Part shown: positions 17,025 through 27,128 of the stretch, piece after piece | Layout: each line of letters starts with the position of its first letter | Numbering within the stretch: the stretch's first letter is position 1 | Source: an uncultured Clostridia bacterium | GTDB lineage: Bacteria; Bacillota; Clostridia; Christensenellales; Aristaeellaceae | Reading direction: 5' to 3' | Length of the DNA: 64,000 bases | NCBI GenBank assembly: GCA_937886445.1 | Contig: CALGBY010000048.1 | Span: 26,319-90,318, forward strand | Translations under genes and position numbers: made by a program | The notes under the pieces: generated by a model | The model's database searches: none | Told to the model about the DNA's origin: nothing | Seen by the model: the letters and a program-made list of their open reading frames with translations, nothing else

Positions 17025-17116
17025 TGCATAAAAATTCAATTTTGTTTGATTTATAGTTTTTTTATGCATTATTTATGCAAATATTCCGGCGTATGCTGCT
17101 GCATTTATGCATTGCA
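17025..17116. promoter_or_regulatory. Cluster of ArgR/AhrC-like boxes
   Basis: Three TGCAT-rich palindromic sites lie in tandem: TGCATAAAAATTCA (17025-17038), TGCATTATTTATGCA (17065-17079) and TGCATTTATGCATTGCA (17100-17116). The first closely resembles the Bacillus AhrC box (TGAATAAAAATTCA type). The AT-rich stretch contrasts with the GC-rich surroundings. With the two promoters it fills the 391-base gap between the receptor gene and the divergent lipoprotein gene. Confidence 0.5.
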
Positions 17117-17243
17117 TGTCATATCAGGGAATTTTTTCTCCATATAAAGAAAAAAGAAGCGGCGCGTGTACAGCGCGTTTTGCGTAAAGCCGTCATGATA
17201 CACGTATGCCGGAGCAGGAAAAGCGGATTTTACATGCGTTCTA

Positions 17244-17272
17244 TTGCATTCGGCGCGCGCGGGCGTTATAAT
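17244..17272 (+). promoter_or_regulatory. Promoter of the lipoprotein/Lgt-like pair
   Basis: TTGCAT (17244-17249), 17-base spacer, TATAAT (17267-17272), 31 bases before the TTG start at 17304. Confidence 0.75.
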
Positions 17273-17303
17273 CCGGATAGAGAAATGAAGGGAGGCGACC
17301 GTA

Positions 17304-18203
17304 TTGATAAGAAAGGCAGCCGCTTTTTTGCTGTGTGCCCTGCTGCTGAGCGCCATCGGCTGCGCGGCGGAGAGCAGCGGATACGCTCCCCTGCCCTTTG
17401 ACAGCATGGAAGCCCCTTACGCGCCCCGCGAGGAGGGCTGGGACGACAGCCTGATGCATTATCAGGACGCGTCCATCACCGTGCGCGCCGAGCAGGTCTG
17501 GCCCGGCCAGGCCGCTGTATTGCTTGTATATGTCACGCTTTCAGACGCCTCCCAATTCCGCACGGCATGGGCGGGAAGCGTACCGGCCTCCCGCGAGGTG
17601 GCCGATGTAAGGGAGATCGCCTCGGCCTGCAACGCGGTAGCCGCCCTGAACGGGGATTATTTTGCCTACCACAGTGAGGGCATCGTGTGGCGCAACGGGA
17701 TCGAGGTACGCATGCGCCCGGTCAAGGACCGGGATACCCTGATCATCGATACAAACGGTGATTTTCATATCCTTGCCCCCACGACAAAAAAAGGCTTTGA
17801 GGAATACCGGGGCAGTGTGCTCCACGCGTTCTGCTTCGGCCCTTCGCTGGTAAAGGACGGCGTGACCGAAACAGATTTTGACCGGATCGATCTGGACTGT
17901 ATGAAATACAAGCGCGACCAGAGGCTGGCGATCGGCCAGCTGGATACGCTTTCCTATGTGATCGCTGCCGTGGACGGCCCCGCCTATGCCTCCTCCGCCG
18001 GCATGACGCTGCCCGAGCTTGCTGCGTTCATGAAGGAGCTGGGCTGTGTAAACGCCTACAACCTGGACGGCGGGAACAGCGCGTGCGTGGTGCTGCACGG
18101 CATCAAGATGAACGCGATGAATTCCTCCAAGGTGCGCGAGGTGGGCGATATCATCTATTTTGCCACGCTTTGCCCCGATGAAGGCACTGAGGAGGAGCAA
18201 TGA
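17304..18203 (+). CDS. Phosphodiester glycosidase (NAGPA)-domain lipoprotein
   Basis: A 299-residue protein starting at TTG 17304, eight bases after GGAGG. The N terminus is a lipoprotein signal (hydrophobic core, then SAIGC with Cys near residue 20), so it should be anchored on the outer face of the membrane. The body is the NAGPA/DUF2233 fold: NAVAALNGDYFAYHSEG near the N-terminal third, GPSLVKDG in the middle, and AYNLDGGNSACVVLHG near the end. The family includes the mammalian enzyme that uncovers mannose 6-phosphate and bacterial exopolysaccharide or wall-associated proteins. The substrate is unknown. It overlaps the next gene by four bases (ATGA), implying translational coupling. Confidence 0.85.
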   Translation: MIRKAAAFLLCALLLSAIGCAAESSGYAPLPFDSMEAPYAPREEGWDDSLMHYQDASITVRAEQVWPGQAAVLLVYVTLSDASQFRTAWAGSVPASREVADVREIASACNAVAALNGDYFAYHSEGIVWRNGIEVRMRPVKDRDTLIIDTNGDFHILAPTTKKGFEEYRGSVLHAFCFGPSLVKDGVTETDFDRIDLDCMKYKRDQRLAIGQLDTLSYVIAAVDGPAYASSAGMTLPELAAFMKELGCVNAYNLDGGNSACVVLHGIKMNAMNSSKVREVGDIIYFATLCPDEGTEEEQ

Positions 18204-19228
18204 TCAGAAAAGCGCTTTTTCTGCTTCTGGCAGCCGCGGAGGCGTGCTGCCTGTGCCTGTTTCTTTCTTCTCCCGTACAGGGCGGCGCGCAGGCGCTTGC
18301 CGTGAACAGACAGGGAGAAGCGGTGTGCACCGTATGGGGCGCCGCCGGCGCCGCCGCGCTGCTTTCCGCCTGCGCGTTTTCGATTCTGACCGAAAAAAAG
18401 GATCATACCGTCTTCCCCGCCGCGCTGTGTCTCACGGCGGCGTTTTCGTATGTATTTGCCCGCGTGTTTTACTGCCTCGTCCGGCCGGACCGGTATTTTT
18501 ACGGCCGCGATGCCGCGGAAGCGCTCCTGATGATGCTGGATGTACGGGAGGGCGGCTTCCTGTATTCGGGAGCGGCGGCGGGAGCAGCGGCCGCCTGCCT
18601 GACGGCGTCCCTGCTGTCAAAGCGTTACTCCTTTTCCGGGCTTGCCGAAAAGCTGCTCTGCCCCTTCCTGTTCGTGACGGCAGTGCTGTTCGCGGCGGAG
18701 CTTTATACATCCGCCGGACGCGGGCCGGCCGCGGGTGACGGAGAGGCGGTATTCCCGTTTACGGTATCAGGGCGGTTCGGGAAGGCCAGATATGCCGTAT
18801 GCCTGTACGAATGCGCGGTACAGCTGCTTATGCTCATCGCGTGCCTGATCCTCAGAAACCGGGGCAAACGCGCCCTGCCGGCAGCCGTCCTTTTGATCGC
18901 GGCGCTTCGCGTACCGCTCATCACGCTGAACACAGGTGATATATGCACGCTGGGCTTTCTCCCGTTTACGGGAAGCGGCTTTGTTAAAACAGAGTGCGCG
19001 CTGTCGGGGCTCGTGCTGCTTTCAGGTGCCCTGCGGGCGTCGGTACGCGGAAAAGGGAAAACCGCGCTGCTTCGATTTCCGCTGTGCGCGGTCTTTATCG
19101 CATGCGGTATCCTGTGCATCTGGGCAATGGACAAGACCGGTTTTTCAAACCTGCTCCTGTATATCCTGCTCACCCTTTCCGTGATCGCGGCCGCCCTTTG
19201 CTCGCTTTGGAAAAAAAGCAAAAAATGA
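18200..19228 (+). CDS. Divergent Lgt-like polytopic membrane protein
   Basis: A 342-residue protein with about nine hydrophobic spans. Three places recall prolipoprotein diacylglyceryl transferase: AFSYVFARVFY after span 3, EGGFLYSGAAAG (Lgt has a GG-x-x-x-(Y/H)-GG-type loop) and KARYAVCLYECAVQLL (Lgt ends its catalytic region with PxQLYE). The canonical HGGL and Arg/His residues are not clearly kept, so it may be a distant relative with another job. Its start overlaps the stop of the upstream lipoprotein gene by four bases, a pairing in keeping with lipoprotein processing or a joint envelope role. Confidence in the family link is moderate. Confidence 0.55.
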   Translation: MIRKALFLLLAAAEACCLCLFLSSPVQGGAQALAVNRQGEAVCTVWGAAGAAALLSACAFSILTEKKDHTVFPAALCLTAAFSYVFARVFYCLVRPDRYFYGRDAAEALLMMLDVREGGFLYSGAAAGAAAACLTASLLSKRYSFSGLAEKLLCPFLFVTAVLFAAELYTSAGRGPAAGDGEAVFPFTVSGRFGKARYAVCLYECAVQLLMLIACLILRNRGKRALPAAVLLIAALRVPLITLNTGDICTLGFLPFTGSGFVKTECALSGLVLLSGALRASVRGKGKTALLRFPLCAVFIACGILCIWAMDKTGFSNLLLYILLTLSVIAAALCSLWKKSKK

Positions 19229-19250
19229 GAGGACAGCCGGGCGGTTTGTG

Positions 19251-19279
19251 TTGACAAAATACCGCTTTCAGCATATTAT
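19251..19279 (+). promoter_or_regulatory. Promoter of the xylulokinase operon
   Basis: TTGACA (19251-19256), 17-base spacer, TATTAT (19274-19279), about 87 bases before the ATG at 19366. Confidence 0.8.
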
Positions 19280-19365
19280 ATACAAGGTAGATTTCGCGTA
19301 TCATATGTTGTCTTTTTATGCTTTCCGATGCAAATATCTGGAAAATAAGGGAGGATGAACAAACC

Positions 19366-20895
19366 ATGGAGTATCTTCTCGGTGTCGACCTCGGCACCTC
19401 CGGCACCAAAACAGTCCTTTTTGACAAGACCGGCAAGGCCATTGCCGGAGAGACCATTGAATATCCTCTGTATCAGCCGCAGAACGGCTGGGCGGAGCAG
19501 GACGCGGATGACTGGTGGCATGCCGCGCGGGACACCATCAAAGCCGTTCTCGCAAAGAGCGGCGTGGATGCCGCCGATATCAAGGGCATCAGCTTTTCCG
19601 GCCAGATGCACGGCCTGGTGCTGACCGATGAAAACGACAAGGTGCTCAGAAAGAGCATCATCTGGTGCGACGGCCGCACGCAGGAAGAATGCAATGAGAT
19701 CACCGAAAAGATCGGCAAGGACCGTCTGATCGAGATCTCCGCCAACCCCGCCCTCACCGGCTTCACCGCCGGAAAGATCCTGTGGGTGCGCAGGCATGAG
19801 CCCGAGATCTTCGCCAGGGCGAAGCACGCCATGCTGCCCAAGGATTATGTGCGTTTCAAGCTGACCGGCGAATACTATTGCGAAATGAGCGACGCCAGCG
19901 GCACCAACCTGCTGGATGTGCCCGGCCGCTGCTGGAGCAAAGAGATCCTTGAAAAGCTGGATATCGACCCGGATCTGCTTCCTCCCCTGCTTGAGAGCAG
20001 CGACATCGCAGGCCGCATCACCAGGGAAGCCGCCGAAGCCACCGGCCTGAAGGAAGGCACAATCGTGGCTGCCGGCGCCGGCGATAACATGGCTGCCGCC
20101 GTAGGTACCGGCGTTGTGGTGCCCGGCAAGGCTTTCGTTACCATCGGCACCAGCGGCGTGGTATTCGCCCACTCCAAGTCCGTGCAGATCGACCCCGCCG
20201 GCCGCGTGCACTCCTTCTGTGCCGCCGTTCCCGGTGAATATGTGGTGATGAGCTGCACCTTGAGCGCCGGTCTCTCCCTCAAGTGGTACCGTGACCAGTT
20301 CTGCAAGGCCGAGATTCAGGCCGCCGAGGAAATGGGCACCGATCCCTACATCCTGATGAATGAAGAAGCGGATAAGAGCCCCATCGGCGCCAACCGCCTC
20401 ATCTTCCTGCCCTATCTGATGGGCGAGCGCAGCCCGCTGCTGGATCCCAATGCCCGCGGCGCGTTCATCGGCCTTTCCGCCATGCACACCCGCAGGGATC
20501 TGCTGCGTGCCGTGATGGAAGGCGTTACCTACAGCCAGCGTCAGAATCTGGATGTGCTGGACGGCATGCATGTACTGCCCCAGAGCATTTTCGCCTGCGG
20601 CGGCGGCGCGAAGAGCCCCTTCTGGCGCCAGATGATGGCCGATACCTTCCATATGCCTGTCAAGACCGTCAAGAACACCGAAGGCCCCGCCCTGGGCGCC
20701 GCCATTCTGGCCGGTGTGGCCTGCGGCCTGTACAGCACCATTCCCGAGGCTGCCGAGGCCATGATCCGCGAAAAGGATGCCATGCTGCCCGATGAAGAAC
20801 GCGGAGCGCACTATGACAAGGTATACAGCATCTACAAGGGCCTGTATCCGCAGCTGAAGGAAAGCTACGCTCAGCTTGCGAACCTTGATAACTGA
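19366..20895 (+). CDS. xylB: Xylulokinase (FGGY family)
   Basis: The 509-residue protein has the FGGY architecture: N-terminal phosphate loop GVDLGTSGTKT (6-16), the xylulokinase-typical SGQMHGLV (about 79), catalytic-base region AGAGDNMAAAVGTG, second phosphate motif TIGTSGVV and the adenosine motif CGGGAKSPFWRQMMAD. XylB phosphorylates D-xylulose to xylulose 5-phosphate, feeding the pentose phosphate pathway. ATG 19366 follows GGGAGG; a further upstream in-frame ATG adds 16 unlikely residues. The following DUF4867 and isomerase genes suggest an aldopentose or deoxyhexose route, so the true ketose could also be ribulose-like. Confidence 0.9.
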   Translation: MEYLLGVDLGTSGTKTVLFDKTGKAIAGETIEYPLYQPQNGWAEQDADDWWHAARDTIKAVLAKSGVDAADIKGISFSGQMHGLVLTDENDKVLRKSIIWCDGRTQEECNEITEKIGKDRLIEISANPALTGFTAGKILWVRRHEPEIFARAKHAMLPKDYVRFKLTGEYYCEMSDASGTNLLDVPGRCWSKEILEKLDIDPDLLPPLLESSDIAGRITREAAEATGLKEGTIVAAGAGDNMAAAVGTGVVVPGKAFVTIGTSGVVFAHSKSVQIDPAGRVHSFCAAVPGEYVVMSCTLSAGLSLKWYRDQFCKAEIQAAEEMGTDPYILMNEEADKSPIGANRLIFLPYLMGERSPLLDPNARGAFIGLSAMHTRRDLLRAVMEGVTYSQRQNLDVLDGMHVLPQSIFACGGGAKSPFWRQMMADTFHMPVKTVKNTEGPALGAAILAGVACGLYSTIPEAAEAMIREKDAMLPDEERGAHYDKVYSIYKGLYPQLKESYAQLANLDN

Positions 20896-20927
20896 AACAC
20901 ATCAATCAAATAAAGGAGAGCATGACC

Positions 20928-21560
20928 ATGGAATTCATTTCTGTATTTGACAAGCGTTTCGCTCCCTACGGCCGTGTCATCGAAGGCTATGACACTGCGG
21001 CGCTGCTGGCGGCCCTGAAAAAGACCGAGCTGCCCGAGGGCGTAGCCTATGTGCCCCGCGTACAGAGCCTGCACGACGCCGCCGGCGCCGAGGACATCAT
21101 GACCGCCATCTACGGCGGCATGCCCTTCGAGATCGGCTACTGCAACGGCCACAACACCAAGCTGAACTGCCTGGAATATCATCGCGACAGCGAGATCAAC
21201 CTGGGCACCGAGGATTTCATTCTGCTCATCGCGAAGCAGGGTGAGATCGAGGACGGCGTGCTGGATACCGAAAAGGTAAAGGCCTTCAAGGTTCCCGCCG
21301 GCGTCATGGTGGAAGTATACGCCACCACGCTGCATTATGCCCCCTGCCATGCCGACCCCGCCAAGGGCTTCCAGGTAATGGTGGTGCTGCCCGACGGCAC
21401 CAATACCGATTACCGTCCCGGCTGCAAGGCCAATGTGATGGACAGCCAGCTGTGGGCCCGCAACAAGTGGCTCATCGCCCATCCCGAAAGCGACGAAGCC
21501 AAGCAGGGCGCCTATGTGGGCCTGAAGGGTGTCAACACCGATATCGCCGCCGATCTGTAA
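20928..21560 (+). CDS. DUF4867 family protein (cupin-like)
   Basis: A 210-residue soluble protein with no signal peptide. It begins MEFISVFDKRFAPYGRVIEGY and contains GYCNGHNTKLNCLEYHRDSE, an IGYCNGH/EYHR block expected to bind metal in a cupin-type barrel, plus VPAGVMVEVYATTLHYAPCH. These match DUF4867, a family commonly found next to sugar isomerase and kinase genes; it may act as a sugar mutarotase or lyxose-isomerase-like enzyme, but activity is not established. I prefer ATG 20928, nine bases after GGAG, over ATG 20922. It lies in the xylB operon. Confidence 0.75.
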   Translation: MEFISVFDKRFAPYGRVIEGYDTAALLAALKKTELPEGVAYVPRVQSLHDAAGAEDIMTAIYGGMPFEIGYCNGHNTKLNCLEYHRDSEINLGTEDFILLIAKQGEIEDGVLDTEKVKAFKVPAGVMVEVYATTLHYAPCHADPAKGFQVMVVLPDGTNTDYRPGCKANVMDSQLWARNKWLIAHPESDEAKQGAYVGLKGVNTDIAADL

Positions 21561-21597
21561 TTTTCCATGTTATCCTTGATATCAAAGTGATATCTTA

Positions 21598-21760
21598 AGG
21601 AAACACTGATTAAATGAGGCCGGCGCAGATGCGAGTGAATTTTGTGCAAGATGCGACCGCAGAAATCGAAGGTTTACCGGATGTAAATCGAGATTTTTGC
21701 AGTCAGCAGATTGTGCAAAAGGCGCCGCAGATGGGCTTACCGAATTAATCAGCGTTTTCT
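21598..21760. repeat. MITE-like palindromic element inside the sugar operon
   Basis: The ends form an imperfect terminal inverted repeat: AGGAAACACTGATTAAAT (21598-21615) against the complement of AATTAATCAGCGTTTTCT (21743-21760). The interior (GCAAGATGCGACCGCAGAAATCGA ... TCGAGATTTTTGCAG ... ATTGTGC) is itself an imperfect palindrome, so the 163-bp RNA would fold into one long hairpin. No coding potential. It separates the DUF4867 gene from the isomerase gene and could affect read-through. Confidence 0.65.
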
Positions 21761-21789
21761 AAATTAACATCATGAAAAGGAGAATCACC

Positions 21790-23265
21790 ATGTTCAACAA
21801 CATCCCCGATGTGAAGCTGGGCATCATTGCCGTCAGCCGTGACTGCTTCCCCATCGCTCTGTCCGAGCAGCGCCGCAAGAACATCGTTAAGGCCTTCGGT
21901 AAGGGTCTGTACGAGTGCCCCGTCACCGTGGAAAACGAAAAGGACGCTCAGGCTGCCGTTGAAAATGTGAAGAAGAAGGGCTGCAACGCTCTGGTCGTCT
22001 TCCTCGGCAACTTCGGCCCCGAGACTCCCGAGACCCTCATCGCCAAGTTCTTTGACGGCCCCTGCATGTTTGTGGCTGCCGCCGAAGGCGACGGTGACAT
22101 GATCAACGGCCGCGGCGACGCTTACTGCGGCATGCTGAACTGCTCCTACAACCTGGGCATGCGTCATCTGAAGGGCTACATTCCCGAGTATCCCGTGGGG
22201 ACCGCCAAGGAATGCGCTCAGATGATCAAGGAATTCATCCCCATCGCCCGCGCCATCATCGGTGTCAAGAGCCTGAAGATCATCACCTTCGGTGCCCGTC
22301 CTCAGGATTTCTTCGCCTGCAACGCCCCCATCAAGGGCCTGTACGAGCTGGGTGTAGAAATTGAAGAGAACAGCGAGCTGGATCTGCTGGTCAGCTACAA
22401 AGAGCATGCCAATGATCCCCGCATTCCCGATATCTGCAAGGAAATGGCCGCCGAAATGGGCGAAGGCAAGTATTATGAGGATCTGAACGCCCGCATGGCG
22501 CAGTTCGAACTCACCCTGCTTGACTGGGCCGAGAATCACAAGGGCAGCCGCCAGTATGTCGCTTTCGCCGACAAGTGCTGGCCCGCCTTCCCCAGCCAGT
22601 TTGGCTTTGAGCCCTGCTATGTAAACAGCCGTCTGGCTGCCCGCGGCATCCCCGTTGCCTGCGAAGTGGATATCTACGGCGCTCTGAGCGAGTACATCGG
22701 TGCCTGTGTTTCCGCCGATGCCGTCACCCTGCTGGATATCAACAACTCCGTGCCCGGCTACATCTATGATGAAGACATCAAGGGCCGCTACAACTATGAC
22801 ATCACCGATACCTTCATGGGCTTCCACTGCGGCAATACTCCCCAGTGCAAGATGTGTGAAGACCGCGCCGTCAAGTATCAGCTGATCCAGCACCGTGTTC
22901 TGGAGCCCGCCGGTTCCGAGCCCGACATCAGCCGCGGCACCCTCGAAGGCGACATCGCCGCTTCCCCCATCACCTTCTATCGCCTGCAGTGCGACAGCGA
23001 GGGCGAGCTGCGCAGCTACATCGCCCAGGGCGAAGTACTGGATGTGAAGACCCGCTCCTTCGGCGGCATCGGCGTATTCGCCATTCCCGAAATGGGCCGC
23101 TTCTACCGTCATGTGCTGGTGCAGAAGCGCTATCCGCATCACGGCGCCGTGGCCTTCGGTCACTACGGAAAGGCTCTGTTCGAAGTGTTCAAGTATCTGG
23201 GCATCAAGGACATCGCCTACAACCAGCCCAAGGCTCTGCCCTATCCCACCGAGAATCCCTTCTGA
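21790..23265 (+). CDS. L-fucose/L-arabinose isomerase family protein
   Basis: A 491-residue cytoplasmic protein starting at ATG 21790 (GGAG seven bases upstream). It shows the FucI/AraA-like layout: an N-terminal Rossmann-like part (KLGIIAVSRDCF, GCNALVVFLGNFGPETPE), a substrate-binding middle (AFADKCWPAFPSQFGFEPC, where such residues ligate Mn2+ in relatives) and a C-terminal domain (HHGAVAFGHYGKALFEVFKYL). The family interconverts aldoses and ketoses such as fucose/fuculose or arabinose/ribulose. It is too divergent from AraA and FucI proper to name the sugar. With XylB upstream it would supply the ketose that is phosphorylated. Confidence 0.8.
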   Translation: MFNNIPDVKLGIIAVSRDCFPIALSEQRRKNIVKAFGKGLYECPVTVENEKDAQAAVENVKKKGCNALVVFLGNFGPETPETLIAKFFDGPCMFVAAAEGDGDMINGRGDAYCGMLNCSYNLGMRHLKGYIPEYPVGTAKECAQMIKEFIPIARAIIGVKSLKIITFGARPQDFFACNAPIKGLYELGVEIEENSELDLLVSYKEHANDPRIPDICKEMAAEMGEGKYYEDLNARMAQFELTLLDWAENHKGSRQYVAFADKCWPAFPSQFGFEPCYVNSRLAARGIPVACEVDIYGALSEYIGACVSADAVTLLDINNSVPGYIYDEDIKGRYNYDITDTFMGFHCGNTPQCKMCEDRAVKYQLIQHRVLEPAGSEPDISRGTLEGDIAASPITFYRLQCDSEGELRSYIAQGEVLDVKTRSFGGIGVFAIPEMGRFYRHVLVQKRYPHHGAVAFGHYGKALFEVFKYLGIKDIAYNQPKALPYPTENPF

Positions 23266-23285
23266 TCGCAATAACGATCTTTTCT

Positions 23286-23318
23286 GCGCCGCTGCCCGCA
23301 AGGCAGCGGCGCGTTTTT
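23286..23318 (+). terminator. Rho-independent terminator of the sugar operon
   Basis: GCGCCGCTGCC (23286-23296) pairs with GGCAGCGGCGC (23302-23312), followed by GTTTTT. It lies 20 bases past the isomerase stop and before the VOC gene. Confidence 0.9.
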
Positions 23319-23359
23319 CAACACCTAAACGCACCTGCATACCGGCAGAAAGGAAAAAC

Positions 23360-23815
23360 ATGACCACACCTATTGATAAGAACGGCTTCGCGCAGATCTG
23401 CATCATCGTGCCCGATATCGAGAAGGCCGCTGTAAAATGGTCAACGCTCCTCGGCTGTGAAAAGCCGGAGATACGCGAGCTTCACTTTGAAGGAAGTAAA
23501 GATTTTCGTTATCGCGGTCAGGAGATCTCCTGTGATATCCTCATCTCAGTGATCAGCATGCCCGGATTTGTGATCGAACTGCATCAGCTGCTCAACGGCC
23601 CCAGCACCTTTCACGAATTTGTGGAAAAGCACGGATACGGTGTACACCATATCGGCTTTGAGGTGGGTGATAAAAGGGACAGCGTGATCGCTTCTCTCGC
23701 GGAGGAGGGCTTTGACACAGGCCGCACCGTAGGCTTCTACCCCGGAAGCAGCTGGACCATCGTGGATACCGAGGATGTGCTTGGAGTCAACCTGAACATC
23801 AAGCCGGTAAGATGA
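23360..23815 (+). CDS. VOC-family (glyoxalase/epimerase-like) protein
   Basis: A 151-residue protein starting at ATG 23360 with AAAGGAAAAAC upstream; longer in-frame extensions have no ribosome-binding site. It carries two beta-alpha-beta-beta-beta modules: first FAQICIIVPDIEKAAVKWSTLLG, second YGVHHIGFEVGDKRDSVIASL. Likely metal ligands are the Gln/His of the first strand, the Glu in FVIELHQ, and the His in VHHIGFE. It most resembles methylmalonyl-CoA epimerase and hydroxyphenylpyruvate-type VOC proteins; the reaction is unassigned. It follows the terminator of the sugar operon, so some expression may come from read-through. Confidence 0.8.
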   Translation: MTTPIDKNGFAQICIIVPDIEKAAVKWSTLLGCEKPEIRELHFEGSKDFRYRGQEISCDILISVISMPGFVIELHQLLNGPSTFHEFVEKHGYGVHHIGFEVGDKRDSVIASLAEEGFDTGRTVGFYPGSSWTIVDTEDVLGVNLNIKPVR

Positions 23816-23930
23816 TCCGGCCCGTTCAGGCTCCCTGAGGTTCCGTTCTCCGCCGCGTTCCCTGTGCGGGCAGATTGCAGAGCCGTCTGCCTGTTCAGTG
23901 ATCACGGTTTCAAAGCATGTCCGCGAAACA

Positions 23931-23977
23931 CACGCAAAAGCGCACGGCATCGTCTGTATGCCGTGCGCTTTTGCGTG
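23931..23977. terminator. Bidirectional terminator between VOC and dnaJ genes
   Basis: A perfect 20-bp stem (23931-23950 with 23958-23977) and a seven-base loop. The stem is T/A-rich toward its ends (TTTTGCGTG), and both strands carry T-rich sequence after it. It serves the two convergent genes. Confidence 0.8.
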
Positions 23978-23989
23978 CGTTTATATCTG

Positions 23990-25114
23990 TCAGTTGAACA
24001 GATCCTTTACCTTGTCCAGAAAGCTCTTGCGCTTGTCGTATTCCTTGCCGGTGGAGGCATCGTCAAACTGCCGGAGCAGCTCCTTCTGCTTATCCGAAAG
24101 GCGGCGGGGAATATCGATATGTACATGCAATATCAGATCTCCGCGCACCTTGGTGCGGATATCAGCCACGCCCTCTCCGCGGATGCGGAACTCCGTGCCT
24201 TCCTGCGTGCCCTCCGGGATCTTATAGGTGGTCTTTTTGCCGCCCAGCAGCGGTACCTCGATCTCTGCTCCAAGCGCGGCCTGTGTGAAGGAAATGGGTA
24301 CATCCAGATGGAGCAGCGTACCTTCCCGCCTGAACATCTTATGCGGGCGCACCTGCACCGTTACATACAGGTCTCCGTTCGGCCCGCCGTTCACACCCGC
24401 CTCGCCGTCTCCGCGGTACACAAGCCTGTTTCCGTTATCAAAGCCGGCCGGCACCTTTACAGTAGCCGTATGCTTCTTTTTCTGCATACCGGTGCCGGAG
24501 CAGGCGGTGCATTTGTCCACGATCAGTTTGCCGGTTCCGGAGCACTTGGGACAGGGGCGTATGGTGGATATAAAGCCGCTGTTCATCCTTACCTGGCCGG
24601 AGCCTTTGCAGGTGGGACAGGTCTGCGGCTTGGTACCGGCCTTGCAGCCCGTACCGCGGCAGGTATCGCAGGTATCGTTGCGCATGAAATCAAAGGTCTT
24701 TTCGCAGCCGAAGGCCGCTTCTTCAAAATTGATGCGCAGCTCATAGCTGAGATCATTTCCCTGACGCGGCGCGTTGGTACGCTGTGAGCGCCCCATTCCG
24801 CCGCCGAAGAGCTGATCAAAGATATCTCCGAAGCCGCCCATACCGCCAAACGGATCAAACCCGCCCGCTCCGCCGCCGAACCCCTGCGCGGGGTCATTGA
24901 AGCCAAACTGGTCATACCTCGCGCGCTTATCGGGATCGGAAAGCACTTCATTGGCCTCATTCAGCTCCTTGAAGCGTTCCTCCGCCGTTTTGTCATCGGG
25001 ATGCAGATCAGGATGGCACTCCTTGGCCAGCTTGCGGTAAGCCTTTTTGATATCATCGGCACTGGCGTTCTTATCAACTCCCAGCACCTCATAGTAATCG
25101 CGCTTATCAGCCAT
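23990..25114 (-). CDS. dnaJ: Chaperone DnaJ (Hsp40)
   Basis: A 374-residue type-I DnaJ. The J domain has HPD at residues 34-36, which triggers DnaK ATPase. A Gly/Phe-rich linker follows ([19 protein letters not shown]). The zinc-finger region holds four repeats: [24 protein letters not shown] and CTACSGTG. Two beta-sandwich client-binding domains complete it. It delivers unfolded proteins to DnaK in the cytoplasm. It is the last gene of hrcA-grpE-dnaK-dnaJ, 80 bases after dnaK with a hairpin in the gap. Confidence 0.97.
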   Translation of the reverse strand: MADKRDYYEVLGVDKNASADDIKKAYRKLAKECHPDLHPDDKTAEERFKELNEANEVLSDPDKRARYDQFGFNDPAQGFGGGAGGFDPFGGMGGFGDIFDQLFGGGMGRSQRTNAPRQGNDLSYELRINFEEAAFGCEKTFDFMRNDTCDTCRGTGCKAGTKPQTCPTCKGSGQVRMNSGFISTIRPCPKCSGTGKLIVDKCTACSGTGMQKKKHTATVKVPAGFDNGNRLVYRGDGEAGVNGGPNGDLYVTVQVRPHKMFRREGTLLHLDVPISFTQAALGAEIEVPLLGGKKTTYKIPEGTQEGTEFRIRGEGVADIRTKVRGDLILHVHIDIPRRLSDKQKELLRQFDDASTGKEYDKRKSFLDKVKDLFN

Positions 25115-25139
25115 ATATCATCACTCTCATCCGTATAAG

Positions 25140-25167
25140 CACCGCGTGCCGCAGGGCACGCGGTGCA
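25140..25167 (-). terminator. Intercistronic hairpin between dnaK and dnaJ
   Basis: A perfect 12-bp GC-rich stem (25140-25151 with 25156-25167) and a four-base loop, without a T-run. It probably protects the dnaK mRNA or lowers dnaJ expression. Confidence 0.55.
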
Positions 25168-25194
25168 GGTATTCACGGTGTACAGGCAGCTGTA

Positions 25195-27039
<1,845 letters not shown>

Positions 27040-27074
27040 TCATCTATCAGTTGTTGATGTTAAATCTATGTCAA

Positions 27075-27091
27075 CCGCCCGCGGGGGCGGG
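27075..27091 (-). terminator. Small GC hairpin between grpE and dnaK
   Basis: CCGCCC and GGGCGG flank a short GC loop in the 110-base gap. There is no T-run, so processing or stability is more likely than termination. Confidence 0.3.
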
Positions 27092-27128
27092 AGACTTCCG
27101 TTTTACAAATTCTTACGCTTTTGCTTCC

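Noticed and set aside
21598..21760. Insertion-sequence remnant with a transposase
   Set aside because: The element is only 163 bp with no coding potential; it is at most a non-autonomous MITE-like repeat.
19276..23406. Long minus-strand frames opposite xylB and the isomerase gene
   Set aside because: They mirror two well-identified enzymes, encode Gly/His/Ala-rich sequence without domains, and lack start signals.
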